Shown here piece after piece: positions 28,453 through 37,702 of a DNA stretch of 64,000 bases. This DNA is from Moorella mulderi DSM 14980 (GTDB taxonomy: Bacteria > Bacillota > DSM-521 > Neomoorellales > Neomoorellaceae): positions 124,001 to 188,000 of the forward strand of contig NZ_LTBC01000003.1 of NCBI RefSeq assembly GCF_001594015.1. Direction: 5' to 3'. Position numbers and translations under genes: made by a program. Under the pieces are notes generated by a model, which did not search any database, was not told the DNA's origin, and saw only the letters and a program-made list of their open reading frames with translations. Within the stretch, counting starts at the first letter, position 1. Every line of letters begins with the position of its first letter.

Positions 28453-29853
28453 TTAATCGCTATCATCAGCCGCCAGTTCCGCCCCCCGTCCGCTGAACTG
28501 CAGCCACAGGCCCCAGGCAATCATGACCACGGCCAGGAGCATAAAGACAGCAGCAATGGGCCTGGTGAAGAAAATCAGGGGCGAACCATTGGAAAGAACC
28601 AGGGACTGTTTTAAGGAAGTCTCCAGCATCTGGGCCAGGACGGTGGCCAAGACCATGGGCGCCAGGGGAAAGCCCAGTTTGCGCATTAAATAGCCCAGGA
28701 CACCGAAAATAAGGGCCACCCAAACGTCAAACATCAGGAAACGGACGCTGTAGGCACCGATAATCGAGAACAGGATAATCATGGGTCCTAAAATGGGAAA
28801 GGGAATGAGGGCTATCCGCGCCCACAACCCCACCAGGGGCAGGTTTAAAACCAGCAAGATAACATTGCCCAGGTACATGCTGGCGATGACCGCCCACACC
28901 AAGTCCGGATTTTCTTTGAAGAGCATGGGTCCTGGTTGTAAGCCGTACATCATAAACCCGCCCAGGAGGACGGCCAGGGCCGGCCCGGAAGGAATACCAA
29001 AGGAGAATAAAGGTACAAAACCGCCGCTGCAGGTAGCATTATTGGCTCCTTCCGCCGCCGCCACCCCTTCTATGGCGCCATGGCCGAAAAGGTGAGGTCG
29101 TTTGGAAACCTTTTTTTCGGCATCATAAGCTATAAAGGTAGTTACCGCCGGGCTGCATCCCGGCAAGAGCCCCAGGAAAAAGCCGATTACCGAAGAACGC
29201 AGCATGGCGCCCCAGCTCTGTTTTAAGTCTTCCTTCGTCGGCAGCCAGTCACGAATTTTATTTTCATAAATCGAGGCTACCGCCCGTTCCACATTAACCA
29301 GGACCTCCCCTATGGCAAAGAGGCCGATGATGACGCTGATGAAGTTAACTCCCGCCATAAGGGATACCGTGCCAAAGGTCAGGCGGGCTTCCCCTGTAAG
29401 GGGATCCAGGCCAATCATGGCCACCAGCAGGCCCAGGGCCGTAGCAATGAGCCCCTTTAGCAAAGCCCGCCCCGAAAGGCTGATTACCAGGCTGAGGGCC
29501 ATAAACATCAAGGCGAAATACTCCGGTGGCCCAAAAGCCAGGGCCACATTGGCCAGGAGAGGGGCAAAGAAGGTCAGTCCCACCAGGCTTAAGGTCCCGG
29601 CCACAAAGGAAGCTATAGCCGCAACACCTAAGGCCGGCCCGCCCCGGCCCTGCCGGGCCAGCTGGTAGCCGTCCATGGCCGTTGGCACCGAAGAGGCTTC
29701 TCCGGGAATATTAACGACAATGGCCGTCGTTGAACCCCCGTACATGGCCCCGTAATAAATGGCCGCCATCATGATGATGGCCGGAATGGGCGGTAAGACC
29801 GTCGTCAAGGGTAAAAGGATGGCGATGGCTAAAGTAGGGCCGATATGCCGCAC
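28453..29853 (-). pseudogene. tctA: Truncated tripartite tricarboxylate transporter large permease TctA
   Basis: From GPTLAIAILLPLTT onward this is a clean TctA: IYYGAMYGGSTTAIVVNIPGEASSVPTAMDGYQLARQGRGG and about ten membrane segments, through to the C-terminus. What is missing is the front: normal TctA has about 45 residues before GPT, including a first membrane segment and PGLG. The frame opens with a GTG (29853) that has no ribosome site and lies inside the tctC signal-peptide remnant read in another frame. Reads as a deletion product; probably non-functional, though a shortened protein cannot be excluded. Confidence 0.75.
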
Positions 29854-29927
29854 CCGCTTAGCAGTAAAAAGGTGCTGGCAGATAATAAGGTTAACAAGGC
29901 TGCGAGGTAACAGACTTTCCTGCGCAT
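29829..29927 (-). pseudogene. tctC: tctC remnant: lipoprotein signal peptide only
   Basis: A 32-codon frame with GGGAGG before its ATG encodes MRRKVCYLAALLTLL followed by LLLSGCG, a full lipobox. This is the expected start of a TctC-type solute-binding lipoprotein, which normally opens tctC-tctB-tctA operons. Right after the lipobox cysteine the sequence becomes tctA in another frame, and the signal frame meets a stop at 29829. The remainder of tctC and all of tctB are gone. Confidence 0.65.
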
Positions 29928-30419
29928 AATTCCCATTCCTCCCTTGAAATTTTTGTAATTTGGCCTTCCCTAAAACTCCGTCCCCCCTTTCATATGTGCG
30001 TTCAACTCTTTAAATGAGAACCTGAAAACGCACTGCCAAAATTTCTTTCAACCATATAGCCCCATAATCTTTCTCTCACCCCCTGATGGACTTTAATCAG
30101 CTGCAACTATGTGAAAGAATTCCCTAACCTGCATATACTAGATTACCTCCTGCCTGTAATTACTAAAAAATTGTATGCTTTTTAATCCAGAAAAAGACGT
30201 ATAATCATTAGTCCCTATTTCCACCTGTACTTTACCCTTACCGTACTCCCTCAATCTATACTCCCGCCTCTATTCTGACGTCTGTGGTCTTACCATTTGT
30301 TATTTAATTCTACACGGAGAAACAAAATCCTCCCTGACCATATTAAATTTTTAGCCAGGATAACAAGAATGCTGTATACAAAATACCCCAGCCAAAAACA
30401 GCCAGGGCAAGCTTTAAAT
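29928..30419. other. Gene-free AT-rich stretch
   Basis: This 492-base stretch between the tctC remnant and the ROK gene is visibly more AT-rich than its surroundings. I see no ORF with a ribosome site and family resemblance, no strong hairpin and no repeat. It presumably holds the old tct promoter and the end of the ROK transcript. Confidence 0.5.
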
Positions 30420-31376
30420 TTAGAAGGATTCTCGATGTTCCAGTAGCTCCAGGGCCAGGCGAGCGGCGCCAATGATCCCCGCCTCATTGCCCAGCCTGGC
30501 CGCCAGGACCGGTAAGGGTTTAATCTGCCAGGCTCCTAAGCTTTCAGCCAGGTATTTACGAATGGGCGCTAAGATCACTTCTCCAGCCTGGGCCGGCCCG
30601 CCGCCGATAATAATGGCTTCCGGTCCCACTAATAAGACGGCATTGGCCAGGGCCATACCCAGGTAACTGGCAGCAAAGTCTACAACCCGGGTGGCTAGTT
30701 CGTCGCCAGCGGCGGCAGCCGTTAAGATTTCCCTGGCCCCTAGATCAGGGCCGTCCTGCAGCCGGGACGATTGACCGGCAGCCAGGTATTCCCGGAACCG
30801 CCGCACCATGGCCGTCGCTGAGGCCAGGGTTTCCAGGCAGCCCCGGCCACCGCAGTGACACTGGGGGCCTTCGCGCACCATTTTAACGTGCCCCATCTCG
30901 GCGCCGTAACCAAAGACGCCGCGCCGGATGTGCCCGTCAATAATCAACCCCGAACCGATGCCGGTGCCGATGGTCACCATGAGCAAGGAATTAAAACCCT
31001 GCCCGGCTCCCTGCCACATCTCCCCTAGGGCAGCCACGTGGGCATCATTGTCAACGGCTACCGGTAAATTTAACCGGGCAGCCAGTTCGGCCCGGAGGGG
31101 ATAATCGCGCCAGAACAGGTTGGGGGCCAGGTGGACCAGCCCTTTTTCCACCTCCACCGAGCCGGGTATACCGATACCTGCCCCCTTTATATCCTGCATT
31201 GCCAGCCCCTGCCCGCGGGCAAGATCACCGGCCAGGGTTGCGATGCGTTCCAGAACTGCCCCTGCTCCCTCAGCAGCGCCGGTTGGCACCTGCCCCTTAA
31301 CCAGGAGCCGTCCTTTTATATCCACCAGCCCGGCCTTTATAGTTGTACCACCGAGATCAATACCCAAAAGACACAA
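30420..31376 (-). CDS. ROK family sugar kinase (glucokinase-like)
   Basis: A 318-residue ROK protein without the N-terminal winged helix of ROK repressors, hence a kinase. The ATP phosphate motif LGIDLGGTTIKAGLVD is at the start, catalytic Asp lies in AVDNDAHVAALGE, TIGTGIGSGLI follows, and the zinc site is CHCGGRGCLETLAS. Glucokinase is the most common activity, but other hexoses are possible. It stands alone, divergent from the radical SAM gene. Confidence 0.88.
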   Translation of the reverse strand: MCLLGIDLGGTTIKAGLVDIKGRLLVKGQVPTGAAEGAGAVLERIATLAGDLARGQGLAMQDIKGAGIGIPGSVEVEKGLVHLAPNLFWRDYPLRAELAARLNLPVAVDNDAHVAALGEMWQGAGQGFNSLLMVTIGTGIGSGLIIDGHIRRGVFGYGAEMGHVKMVREGPQCHCGGRGCLETLASATAMVRRFREYLAAGQSSRLQDGPDLGAREILTAAAAGDELATRVVDFAASYLGMALANAVLLVGPEAIIIGGGPAQAGEVILAPIRKYLAESLGAWQIKPLPVLAARLGNEAGIIGAARLALELLEHRESF

Positions 31377-31494
31377 CTTTACCCTTCCCTTCCATTAAAT
31401 GCAGGATTTCGACACCAAAAAGAGAACGATATACATGAATCTTTCCCGTGATGGCCATATTATTGCTAAAAACCTTTGCTGGAGGTAAATTAAA

Positions 31495-32826
31495 ATGAAA
31501 ATTGCTTTAATCGCCCCGGCCTGGCATGACCCCCTCTGGGAAAGCGAAAAGGAAAAGTCCATTTTCCCGCCCCTAAATTTAATCACCCTGGCGGCCCTGA
31601 CGCCACCCAAGCACGAGTTGACTATCCTGGATGAAAGTTTAACCGATCTCGACTTCGATGCAAAGTACGATCTGGTCGGTATTTCCGCCATGACGGCCCT
31701 GGCTCCCCGGGCCTATGAAATTGCCGACGGCTTCAGGAAAAATGGCGCCAGGGTAGTCCTGGGCGGCATGCACCCTTCGGCCCTGCCGGAAGAAGCCGGT
31801 GCCCATGCCGACGCGGTAGTCATCGGCGAAGCCGAAGGCTCCTGGCAACGGCTCCTCGCCGACCTGGAAGACGGCAAGCTACAGCCCATTTACCGGCAGC
31901 ATGAACGCCCTTCACTGGAACATATGGTTCACCCGCGGCGGGACCTTTTACTCCGCGACCGCTACCTGGTACCTGAAACAGTCCAGACGACCCGCGGCTG
32001 CCCCTTTGCCTGCTCTTTCTGCACCGTCAGCCAGTTCTTCGGCAAAAGCTTCCGCTTCCGGCCGGTGGAGGAGGTAATCCACGAAGTCGCAGGGCTGGAA
32101 GGCGAAGTAATCGCCTTTATCGATGATAATATCGTCGGCCATCCCGGCTATGCCCGCCGCCTTTTCACTGAACTGGCCCGGTTGCCTAAGAAAATAAAAT
32201 GGTTCAGCCAGGGTTCCCTGAATATCGCCCGGGACGAAGAACTGCTGCAACTGGCTGCAGCTAGCGGCTGCATCGGCCTCTTCATCGGTTTTGAATCCCT
32301 CTCCCCTGGTAACCTGAAGGCCGTAGGTAAAGCCGTCAACCGGGTAGAAGAATACCGGGAGGCCATCAAAAAGATCCACGAACACGGCATTGCCATTGAG
32401 GGTGCCTTTGTCTTTGGCCTGGATGAAGACGATGAAAGCGTCTTTGAACGGACCGTTAAATTTGCCCAGGAAAACCGCCTGGAAGCGGCTCAGTTTGGCA
32501 TCCTGACCCCCTTCCCGGGAACGCCCTTAAGGGAGGCTATGGAGCGGGAAGGGCGCATCACCTGCAATGATTGGAGCGAGTACACCATCAGCAAGGTTGT
32601 CTTTGAGCCTAAAAACATGAGCGCTAAAACCCTGCAGGAAGGCTTTAACTGGGCCTGGCAGGAATTTTACTCCCTGGGTTCCATCTCCCGCCGCCTGGGA
32701 CTGGCCAAAAAGCACGCCGCCATTCTCTGGGCCCTGAATTTAAATATTCGCAAGCGCTTTAACCATTTTCTTGAAAGACTCCGCTCCGGTAGCTTTACTG
32801 TGCCGCGGCCTTCCCTGGCTAAGTAG
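31495..32826 (+). CDS. Cobalamin-dependent radical SAM protein (B12-binding + radical SAM)
   Basis: A 443-residue protein with an N-terminal Rossmann B12-binding domain (MKIALIAPAW, PPLNLITLAALTPPKH, ELTILDE, VLGGMHPSALPEE) and a radical SAM core with the cluster triad C169-C173-C176 in TTRGCPFACSFCTVS. Of the BchE-like class that includes methyltransferases and cyclases. The B12 domain lacks an obvious DxHxxG motif, so cobalamin would be bound base-off without His ligand, as in related enzymes. Substrate unknown. GGAGGTAAATTAAA precedes the ATG. Confidence 0.85.
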   Translation: MKIALIAPAWHDPLWESEKEKSIFPPLNLITLAALTPPKHELTILDESLTDLDFDAKYDLVGISAMTALAPRAYEIADGFRKNGARVVLGGMHPSALPEEAGAHADAVVIGEAEGSWQRLLADLEDGKLQPIYRQHERPSLEHMVHPRRDLLLRDRYLVPETVQTTRGCPFACSFCTVSQFFGKSFRFRPVEEVIHEVAGLEGEVIAFIDDNIVGHPGYARRLFTELARLPKKIKWFSQGSLNIARDEELLQLAAASGCIGLFIGFESLSPGNLKAVGKAVNRVEEYREAIKKIHEHGIAIEGAFVFGLDEDDESVFERTVKFAQENRLEAAQFGILTPFPGTPLREAMEREGRITCNDWSEYTISKVVFEPKNMSAKTLQEGFNWAWQEFYSLGSISRRLGLAKKHAAILWALNLNIRKRFNHFLERLRSGSFTVPRPSLAK

Positions 32827-32829
32827 TAA

Positions 32830-32853
32830 AAAGCCGGTTGATAGACCGGCTTT
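32830..32853 (+). terminator. Intrinsic terminator of the radical SAM gene
   Basis: AAAGCCGGT-tgatag-ACCGGCTTT hairpin with a short T run, a few bases after the stop codon. Confidence 0.7.
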
Positions 32854-32887
32854 ATGCTAAAATACCTGCATCAGGTCAATTGTTACA

Positions 32888-32912
32888 AAACCAGCCTGCG
32901 GCTGGTTTTTGT
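32888..32912. terminator. Bidirectional terminator between convergent genes
   Basis: AAACCAGCC-tgc-GGCTGGTTT with TTTTTG on the plus side and TTTTG on the minus side. It separates the radical SAM gene from the TPR gene that runs toward it. Confidence 0.7.
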
Positions 32913-32938
32913 ATGTCGGTTTTACCTGAAACCTGTCC

Positions 32939-33682
32939 TTACTTTTCGCTGCCCTGTTCACCAGGGGCCTGGTTCTGGCTCGTACCAGGCTCGTTCGCCT
33001 TTTGTTTGGCCTCCTCGGCCTGCTTGATCATTTCCTGGACCTGGTCGGCCAGGTCCTTATCCGGGTTATGCTTTAAAATTTCCTGCCACTGGTCAATAGC
33101 GCCCTGCAAGTCGCCTTTCATGGACGCCAGGTACATACCGTAGGTCATACGGGCATTATTATCCCCCGGGTCGGCCTTAATGGCCGCCTGGAAGTTCTCT
33201 TCTGCCAGCTTGTCATCACCAGCGTACAGGGCCGCTCCGGCCAGGCGCAAATTGACACCCTTCTCTTGGGGATTAAGTTTAAGCACCTGCTGGTAACTGG
33301 CTACGGCCGCCTTGAAACTTTCGATAGCCTTATCCTGGTCGCCGTTCGCAAAGAGATAGAGTGTCCCCAGGTTATACTGGTTATCACCGAGTTTCAGAAT
33401 TGTGGCCACATCGTTGGGGTTGGCCTGCAGTTCTTTTTGTAAATCGCTGATTTCCGTTTCTAGTTTGCCGATTTGCTCCTGCGCCATCTTCTGCATGGCC
33501 TCAGCCTGCTGCTGGGCCGCATCCGCTGCCGGCGCCTGGGCCTCCGGTGGGACCACCGGCGCCTTCGGCGAAGCAAATATGGCATAACTGCCGATTAACC
33601 CGATACTCAAGACCACCACAAATAAAATTCCCAGGACCGGCCGCTTTTTGCTCAGCCGGCGCAGGGAAGTCATCATACCCAT
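32939..33682 (-). CDS. Membrane-anchored TPR protein
   Basis: About 247 residues from the ATG at 33682 (GGGGTGG before it; 33709 also possible). A basic start, one membrane segment (VLGILFVVVLSIGLIGSYAIF), a coiled-coil linker (QQQAEAMQKMAQEQIGKLE), then three TPR units (VATILKLGDNQYNLGTLYLF, AVASYQQVLKLNPQEKGVNL, AEENFQAAIKADPGDNNARM) outside the membrane, ending in a Gln/Glu/Pro tail. Such proteins assemble complexes; no specific partner can be named. Confidence 0.75.
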   Translation of the reverse strand: MGMMTSLRRLSKKRPVLGILFVVVLSIGLIGSYAIFASPKAPVVPPEAQAPAADAAQQQAEAMQKMAQEQIGKLETEISDLQKELQANPNDVATILKLGDNQYNLGTLYLFANGDQDKAIESFKAAVASYQQVLKLNPQEKGVNLRLAGAALYAGDDKLAEENFQAAIKADPGDNNARMTYGMYLASMKGDLQGAIDQWQEILKHNPDKDLADQVQEMIKQAEEAKQKANEPGTSQNQAPGEQGSEK

Positions 33683-33736
33683 CTTGTCCACCCCTCTCTG
33701 CCCCATCATAACTTAACTACGTGGTGAGTGTCAATC

Positions 33737-33764
33737 AAAAATATAAGCCCTGGATTCCCAGGGC
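33737..33764 (-). terminator. Intrinsic terminator after fmdB-like gene
   Basis: GCCCTGG-gaat-CCAGGGC on the minus strand followed by TTATATTTTTG. Confidence 0.6.
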
Positions 33765-33812
33765 ATGCTAACCTTTTCTTTTAGGGCCGACGGCCCGTTA
33801 CCTTTAACCCCC

Positions 33813-34010
33813 TCAGCTGAAGCGGCTACCGGCCGGCGCCGCGCAGCTGCCGCCACTGCTGCTGCCGCCCAGGATGGTAATCCCGGTAAAGAGCTGCTGT
33901 AACTTCTGGCTGCCGCAGGCGGGGCAGGTAGCTTTATCTCTTTCTTTCCAGGACATCTTAACGGTAAAACGTTCACCGCACTCCTGGCAGCGGAAATCAT
34001 AGGTTGGCAC
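33813..34010 (-). CDS. FmdB family zinc-ribbon protein
   Basis: A 65-residue zinc ribbon: VPTYDFRCQECGERF with a first CxxC, then ATCPACGSQKL with a second, and a Ser/Gly-rich tail. FmdB-type proteins are putative regulators of unknown action. The GTG at 34010 follows GGGGGTGA by 6 bases and puts the family MPxYxFxC start in place; the frame extends further upstream but into non-homologous sequence overlapping the kinase gene. Confidence 0.82.
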   Translation of the reverse strand: MPTYDFRCQECGERFTVKMSWKERDKATCPACGSQKLQQLFTGITILGGSSSGGSCAAPAGSRFS

Positions 34011-34050
34011 TTCGTTCACCCCCACTATTTTTACCGTAACTATTTTACTA

Positions 34051-35868
34051 TCAGCTATTTTCGCTGTCAATATGCAGGGGCAGATAGAAACTGAAGGTAC
34101 TCCCCTCACCCAGCTGGCTTTCTACCTCCACCCGGCCGCCGTGGGCTTCCACCAGGCTTTTTACTATGGCCAGGCCCAGGCCGCTGCCCCCATCCCGGCG
34201 GGAACGGGACTTGTCCACCTTGTAAAAACGTTCCCAGATATAAGGTAGGTCTTCCGGAGGAATGCCGCTGCCTGTGTCAGCCACGCTGACCTTAATTTCA
34301 TTGCCGGCCCGGCCGGCTGTTATCCTGATCCTGCCCCCCGGTGGCGTATGGTGCCGGGCGTTGTCCAGGAGATTGGCCATGATTTGCTCCACGCGCCCGG
34401 CGTCGGCCCGGACCCCCGGTAAAGAAGGCGGTATTTCTACTGCCAGTTCTAGCTTGTGCTCCGCCAGCAAGGGCCGGTATTTCCGGGCCACCCCGGCCAG
34501 CAATTCCCCGATATCGACATCGGCTATTTCCAGGGATAACTGGCCGGCCGCCATTTTATTCAAATCAAAAAGGTCGTCCACCAGGCGCCGCAAGCGGCCG
34601 GCTTCGGCCAGGATAATATTGGTATATTCCTGGCGCTCCTTTTCCCCGGCGGCCAGGCCGTCCGCCAGGGCCTCGGCATAACCCTGGATAAAGCTTAAGG
34701 GCGTCCGCAGGTCGTGGGACACGCTAGCCAGGAATTCCCGGCGCAGTTGCTCCAGTTGTTTTTGGGCGGTTATATCCTGGATAATGGCCACGGCCGCCTG
34801 TCTACCCGGCTCCTCCCCCTGCAGGGGCGCGGCCCGGACGGCAAAGATTTGCTGCCGCCACCTGATTTCTCCGGCAGCACCTTCGCCCTCTGCGGCTGCC
34901 CGGAAGGGTGCCAGCAGTTCTACCGGCAAAACCGACCCCGGTGGCAGGGACAGCCCCAGGAGCTTTTCCGCCTGGGGATTGGCAAAAAGAACCCGCCCGT
35001 CAGGTGCAAAGGCCAGGACGCCGTCAGTCATCCCCCTGACCACCCGGTCGAGCTTTTCCTTTTCCCGGGACAGGGCGGCTACGGTCCGGGCCAGTTCCCC
35101 GGCCAGAAAATTAAAGCTGCCGGCCAGCTGGCCCAGTTCATCCCCGGCAGTTACCGGTACCCGCACGCTAAAGTCACCCCGCGCCATTTGCCGCGCCGCC
35201 AGGCTCATCTGCTTCAAGGACCTGGTTACCCGGCGGGCGGCAAAAAAGGCCAGCAAGGTGGCCAGCAGTACCGCCCCCACGCCGGAATAAAGGATCAGGC
35301 GGTCTACTGCCGCTATGGCTGCACTCAAAGAAGCCTCAGGGGCAAACAGGATAACCGCCCCGTTAACACCCCCGGCGTCCTTTATCGGCACGGCCACGAC
35401 CAGCATCCTGGTATTAAAGATGTCCTGGTAACCCCTCTTGATGACCGTATTCCCGGCCAGCACCTGCCGGATTTCGTCGCCGTCCAGGTGCATGCCGGCT
35501 GCCGGCCAGTCGCCGTGCTGGCGCAGGCCATGACTCCAGCCAGGGCCCATCCTCATACTCATACCCATACCCATGCCTGTCCCGGCATCACTGCTGCAGG
35601 AAATTACCAGGCCCTGGCGGTCAATGATCATCACCCCGGTGCCGGCTGCTTTGCTGAGGACCTCCGCCTGGCCGGACAGGTTGCCGGCATCAGCACCGGC
35701 CAGGCTCTGGGCCAGCTTCTCTCCTGTAGCCAGCATATCTTCCACCTGCTGCCGGTAATAGTAATTACCCAGCAACTGGTGCAGGGATAGGCCAATGGCC
35801 AGCAGGCTGACCACCACCAGAGAAACCAGAAGCAACCACAGCTTGGTAGTAATACTTTTGTTGATCAT
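34051..35868 (-). CDS. Sensor histidine kinase (HAMP-PAS-HisKA-HATPase)
   Basis: A 605-residue membrane kinase. Two membrane segments ([20 protein letters not shown] and about residues 185-207) flank an extracytoplasmic sensor domain of some 140 residues. Then HAMP ([20 protein letters not shown]), PAS ([20 protein letters not shown]), H-box [16 protein letters not shown]-box [11 protein letters not shown], and G boxes DTGSGIPP and [12 protein letters not shown]. The sensor domain contains an unusual Met/His-rich run at about 98-127 (five Met alternating, then three His). It overlaps its response regulator by 4 bases. Confidence 0.92.
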   Translation of the reverse strand: MINKSITTKLWLLLVSLVVVSLLAIGLSLHQLLGNYYYRQQVEDMLATGEKLAQSLAGADAGNLSGQAEVLSKAAGTGVMIIDRQGLVISCSSDAGTGMGMGMSMRMGPGWSHGLRQHGDWPAAGMHLDGDEIRQVLAGNTVIKRGYQDIFNTRMLVVAVPIKDAGGVNGAVILFAPEASLSAAIAAVDRLILYSGVGAVLLATLLAFFAARRVTRSLKQMSLAARQMARGDFSVRVPVTAGDELGQLAGSFNFLAGELARTVAALSREKEKLDRVVRGMTDGVLAFAPDGRVLFANPQAEKLLGLSLPPGSVLPVELLAPFRAAAEGEGAAGEIRWRQQIFAVRAAPLQGEEPGRQAAVAIIQDITAQKQLEQLRREFLASVSHDLRTPLSFIQGYAEALADGLAAGEKERQEYTNIILAEAGRLRRLVDDLFDLNKMAAGQLSLEIADVDIGELLAGVARKYRPLLAEHKLELAVEIPPSLPGVRADAGRVEQIMANLLDNARHHTPPGGRIRITAGRAGNEIKVSVADTGSGIPPEDLPYIWERFYKVDKSRSRRDGGSGLGLAIVKSLVEAHGGRVEVESQLGEGSTFSFYLPLHIDSENS

Positions 35869-36548
35869 GGCCCCACCTCAAACTTGTAACCTACACCCCA
35901 GACCGTGGTGATAAACCCGCGCTCCCGGCCCAGTTTTTCCCGCAAATTTTTGATATGGGTATCTACCGTCCGCAGGTCGCCGTAAAAATCATAACCCCAG
36001 ACCTTTTCCAGGATCTTTTCCCGGCTCATGACCTGGCCGGGATGCCGGGCCAGGAAAAGGAGGAGGTCAAATTCCTTGGGCGTCAGGTTGTTTACCGCCC
36101 GCCCGTCGACCTTAACCTCCCGGCCGGCAATATCAATGCTGAGGCCGGGAAATTGCAACTCCTCTCCCCGCTGCAGGCCGGCCCCGGCCCGGCGCAACAG
36201 GGCCTTCACCCGGGCCACCAGTTCCCGGGGACTGAAGGGCTTTATCACATAGTCGTCTGCCCCCAGCTCAAAACCCAGTAAACGATCCATTTCTTCTCCC
36301 CGGGCCGTCAGCATGATAATGGGCAGGTCCATCTTCTGGCGTACTGCCCGGCAGACACTCCACCCATCGCCGTCGGGCATCATCAAGTCCAGGATAAGGA
36401 GATCGTATTTGTCCTGCTGGAGTTTCTCCATGGCCTGGCGACCGGTAGCCGCCTCGGCAACAACCATACCTTCCTTTTCTAAATACAAGCGCACCAGCTG
36501 CCGGAGGCCCGCTTCGTCATCGGCTACCAGGATGCGCAATTTTTCCAT
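35865..36548 (-). CDS. OmpR/PhoB-family response regulator
   Basis: A 227-residue regulator: receiver domain with acidic pair VADDEAG, phospho-acceptor Asp in [13 protein letters not shown], and Lys in [12 protein letters not shown]-terminal winged helix with [20 protein letters not shown] and the recognition region [16 protein letters not shown]. Like WalR/ResD/PhoP members. It is the first gene of the kinase operon and ends within the kinase start (ATGA). Confidence 0.93.
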   Translation of the reverse strand: MEKLRILVADDEAGLRQLVRLYLEKEGMVVAEAATGRQAMEKLQQDKYDLLILDLMMPDGDGWSVCRAVRQKMDLPIIMLTARGEEMDRLLGFELGADDYVIKPFSPRELVARVKALLRRAGAGLQRGEELQFPGLSIDIAGREVKVDGRAVNNLTPKEFDLLLFLARHPGQVMSREKILEKVWGYDFYGDLRTVDTHIKNLREKLGRERGFITTVWGVGYKFEVGP

Positions 36549-36676
36549 CTTTATATACCCCCTTGGTGTATATCTTAAGGATAAAACCTGTTTCCCTACC
36601 CTGTCAACCGCCAGTAAAATACCCCTCTCCTACCGGATATCATGATAACATCCCGGCAGTGAAAGGGGTAGACACG

Positions 36677-36726
36677 AAAAACCCTGCGGGTTTTAAGCCC
36701 TTGTTTGGGGATCGCCGCAGGGTTAA
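36677..36726 (-). terminator. Probable terminator of the 42-residue gene
   Basis: AACCCTGCGG and CCGCAGGGTT arms around a 24-base loop, followed on the minus strand by TTTTC. The long loop makes it weaker than the others in the window. Confidence 0.5.
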
Positions 36727-36743
36727 AGCAAATGTATTATCCC

Positions 36744-36872
36744 TTACACGGTAGCAGAGTGATCCTCGCCCTTTTCCCGTGGTTCTTCCACTTTAATACC
36801 CAGCCATTGCAGGCGGTCTACCCAGTCCTGGTTGGATTCCGGCCTGCCGGGTGCTGATTGCCGGCCATCCAT
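36744..36872 (-). CDS. Small hydrophilic protein, 42 residues, no family recognised
   Basis: An ATG at 36872 sits 8 bases after a perfect AGGAGG and opens 42 codons beginning MDGRQSAPGRPESNQ and continuing DWVDRLQWLGIKVEEPREKG. It has no membrane segment or cysteine; the middle (DWVDRLQWLGIKV) could form an amphipathic helix. A terminator-like hairpin follows. It stands alone between the Crp/Fnr gene and the two-component system. I do not recognise the family. Confidence 0.55.
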   Translation of the reverse strand: MDGRQSAPGRPESNQDWVDRLQWLGIKVEEPREKGEDHSATV

Positions 36873-37000
36873 TCTGTTTAACCCTCCTTAACCTTTAGCT
36901 TTTGTTATTATTTTATAATACCTTTATTTCTTTTCGCAAGGGCTAAGGATTAAACAGTATTATTTACCTGCTGGAAGGTATAAAATCCCCCATTAGCGGC

Positions 37001-37681
37001 TTAATCCCAGCCGGCCAGCTTTTGGGGCGACAGGATGGTAATTCGCTGGCGTTCTACTCCCACAGCCCCCAGGCGTTTGAAGTCGCTTAAAATCCGGGCC
37101 ACTGTTTCCCGGGAAGTACCGATCAGGCTGGCCAGTTCCTGCTGGCTCAAATTGAGGTCGATGGTAACGCCATCTTCCCGGGGCGTCCCGTAATCCCTGG
37201 CCAGCTGGAGAAGGGTGCTGGCCAGGCGACCGTAGGCCCCTTTAAGGGCCAGGTCCCGGATATGCTCCTGGGCCTGGCGCAGGCGCCGGCTCATGACTTT
37301 AATGATTTTAACGGCCATTTCCCCGTGCCGGCTGAGAAGCCTTTCCATATCGGCGTTGCGAATGATACCCACTTCGGTATCTTCCAGGGTTTCGGCCGTG
37401 GCCGGGTAAGGTCCGCCTTCGAATAACACGACTTCAGCAAAGATTTCCCCTTCCTGGACGAAGTGCAGGATCTTTTCGCGGCCGTCCTCCAGCACCTGGA
37501 ATAATTTGATGGCCCCCTTTTTGACAAAATAGATGGCGTCGCCGGGCTCGCCTTCCATAAAAATATACATATTCTTACGATAGCGGCGCAAGAGGGCCAG
37601 GGAAACAATATGCTGTAACTCTTCCGGGCTTAGATCCGCAAATACCGGTACCTGGCGTAAAAACTCCCAATTCTCGGCCAT
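37001..37681 (-). CDS. Crp/Fnr family transcriptional regulator
   Basis: A 226-residue regulator with an N-terminal cyclic-nucleotide-type beta barrel (PGDAIYFVKKGAIKLFQV) and C-terminal helix-turn-helix (LSQQELASLIGTSRETVARIL). There are no cysteines at the N-terminus, so it is not an FNR-type iron-sulfur sensor; the barrel also lacks the Crp RxS cAMP motif. The signal is unknown. It is 21 bases below fapA and probably co-transcribed. Confidence 0.88.
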   Translation of the reverse strand: MAENWEFLRQVPVFADLSPEELQHIVSLALLRRYRKNMYIFMEGEPGDAIYFVKKGAIKLFQVLEDGREKILHFVQEGEIFAEVVLFEGGPYPATAETLEDTEVGIIRNADMERLLSRHGEMAVKIIKVMSRRLRQAQEHIRDLALKGAYGRLASTLLQLARDYGTPREDGVTIDLNLSQQELASLIGTSRETVARILSDFKRLGAVGVERQRITILSPQKLAGWD

Positions 37682-37702
37682 TTACCCGTACCTTCTTTGA
37701 CA

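Noticed and set aside
30290-30487. 65-codon minus-strand ORF at the end of the ROK gene
   Set aside because: It overlaps the ROK gene in another frame, has no ribosome site, and resembles no family.
34714-35790. A 358-codon plus-strand ORF opposite the histidine kinase, with His-Thr repeats
   Set aside because: The repeats are only the complement of the Met-rich coding repeat; no independent support.
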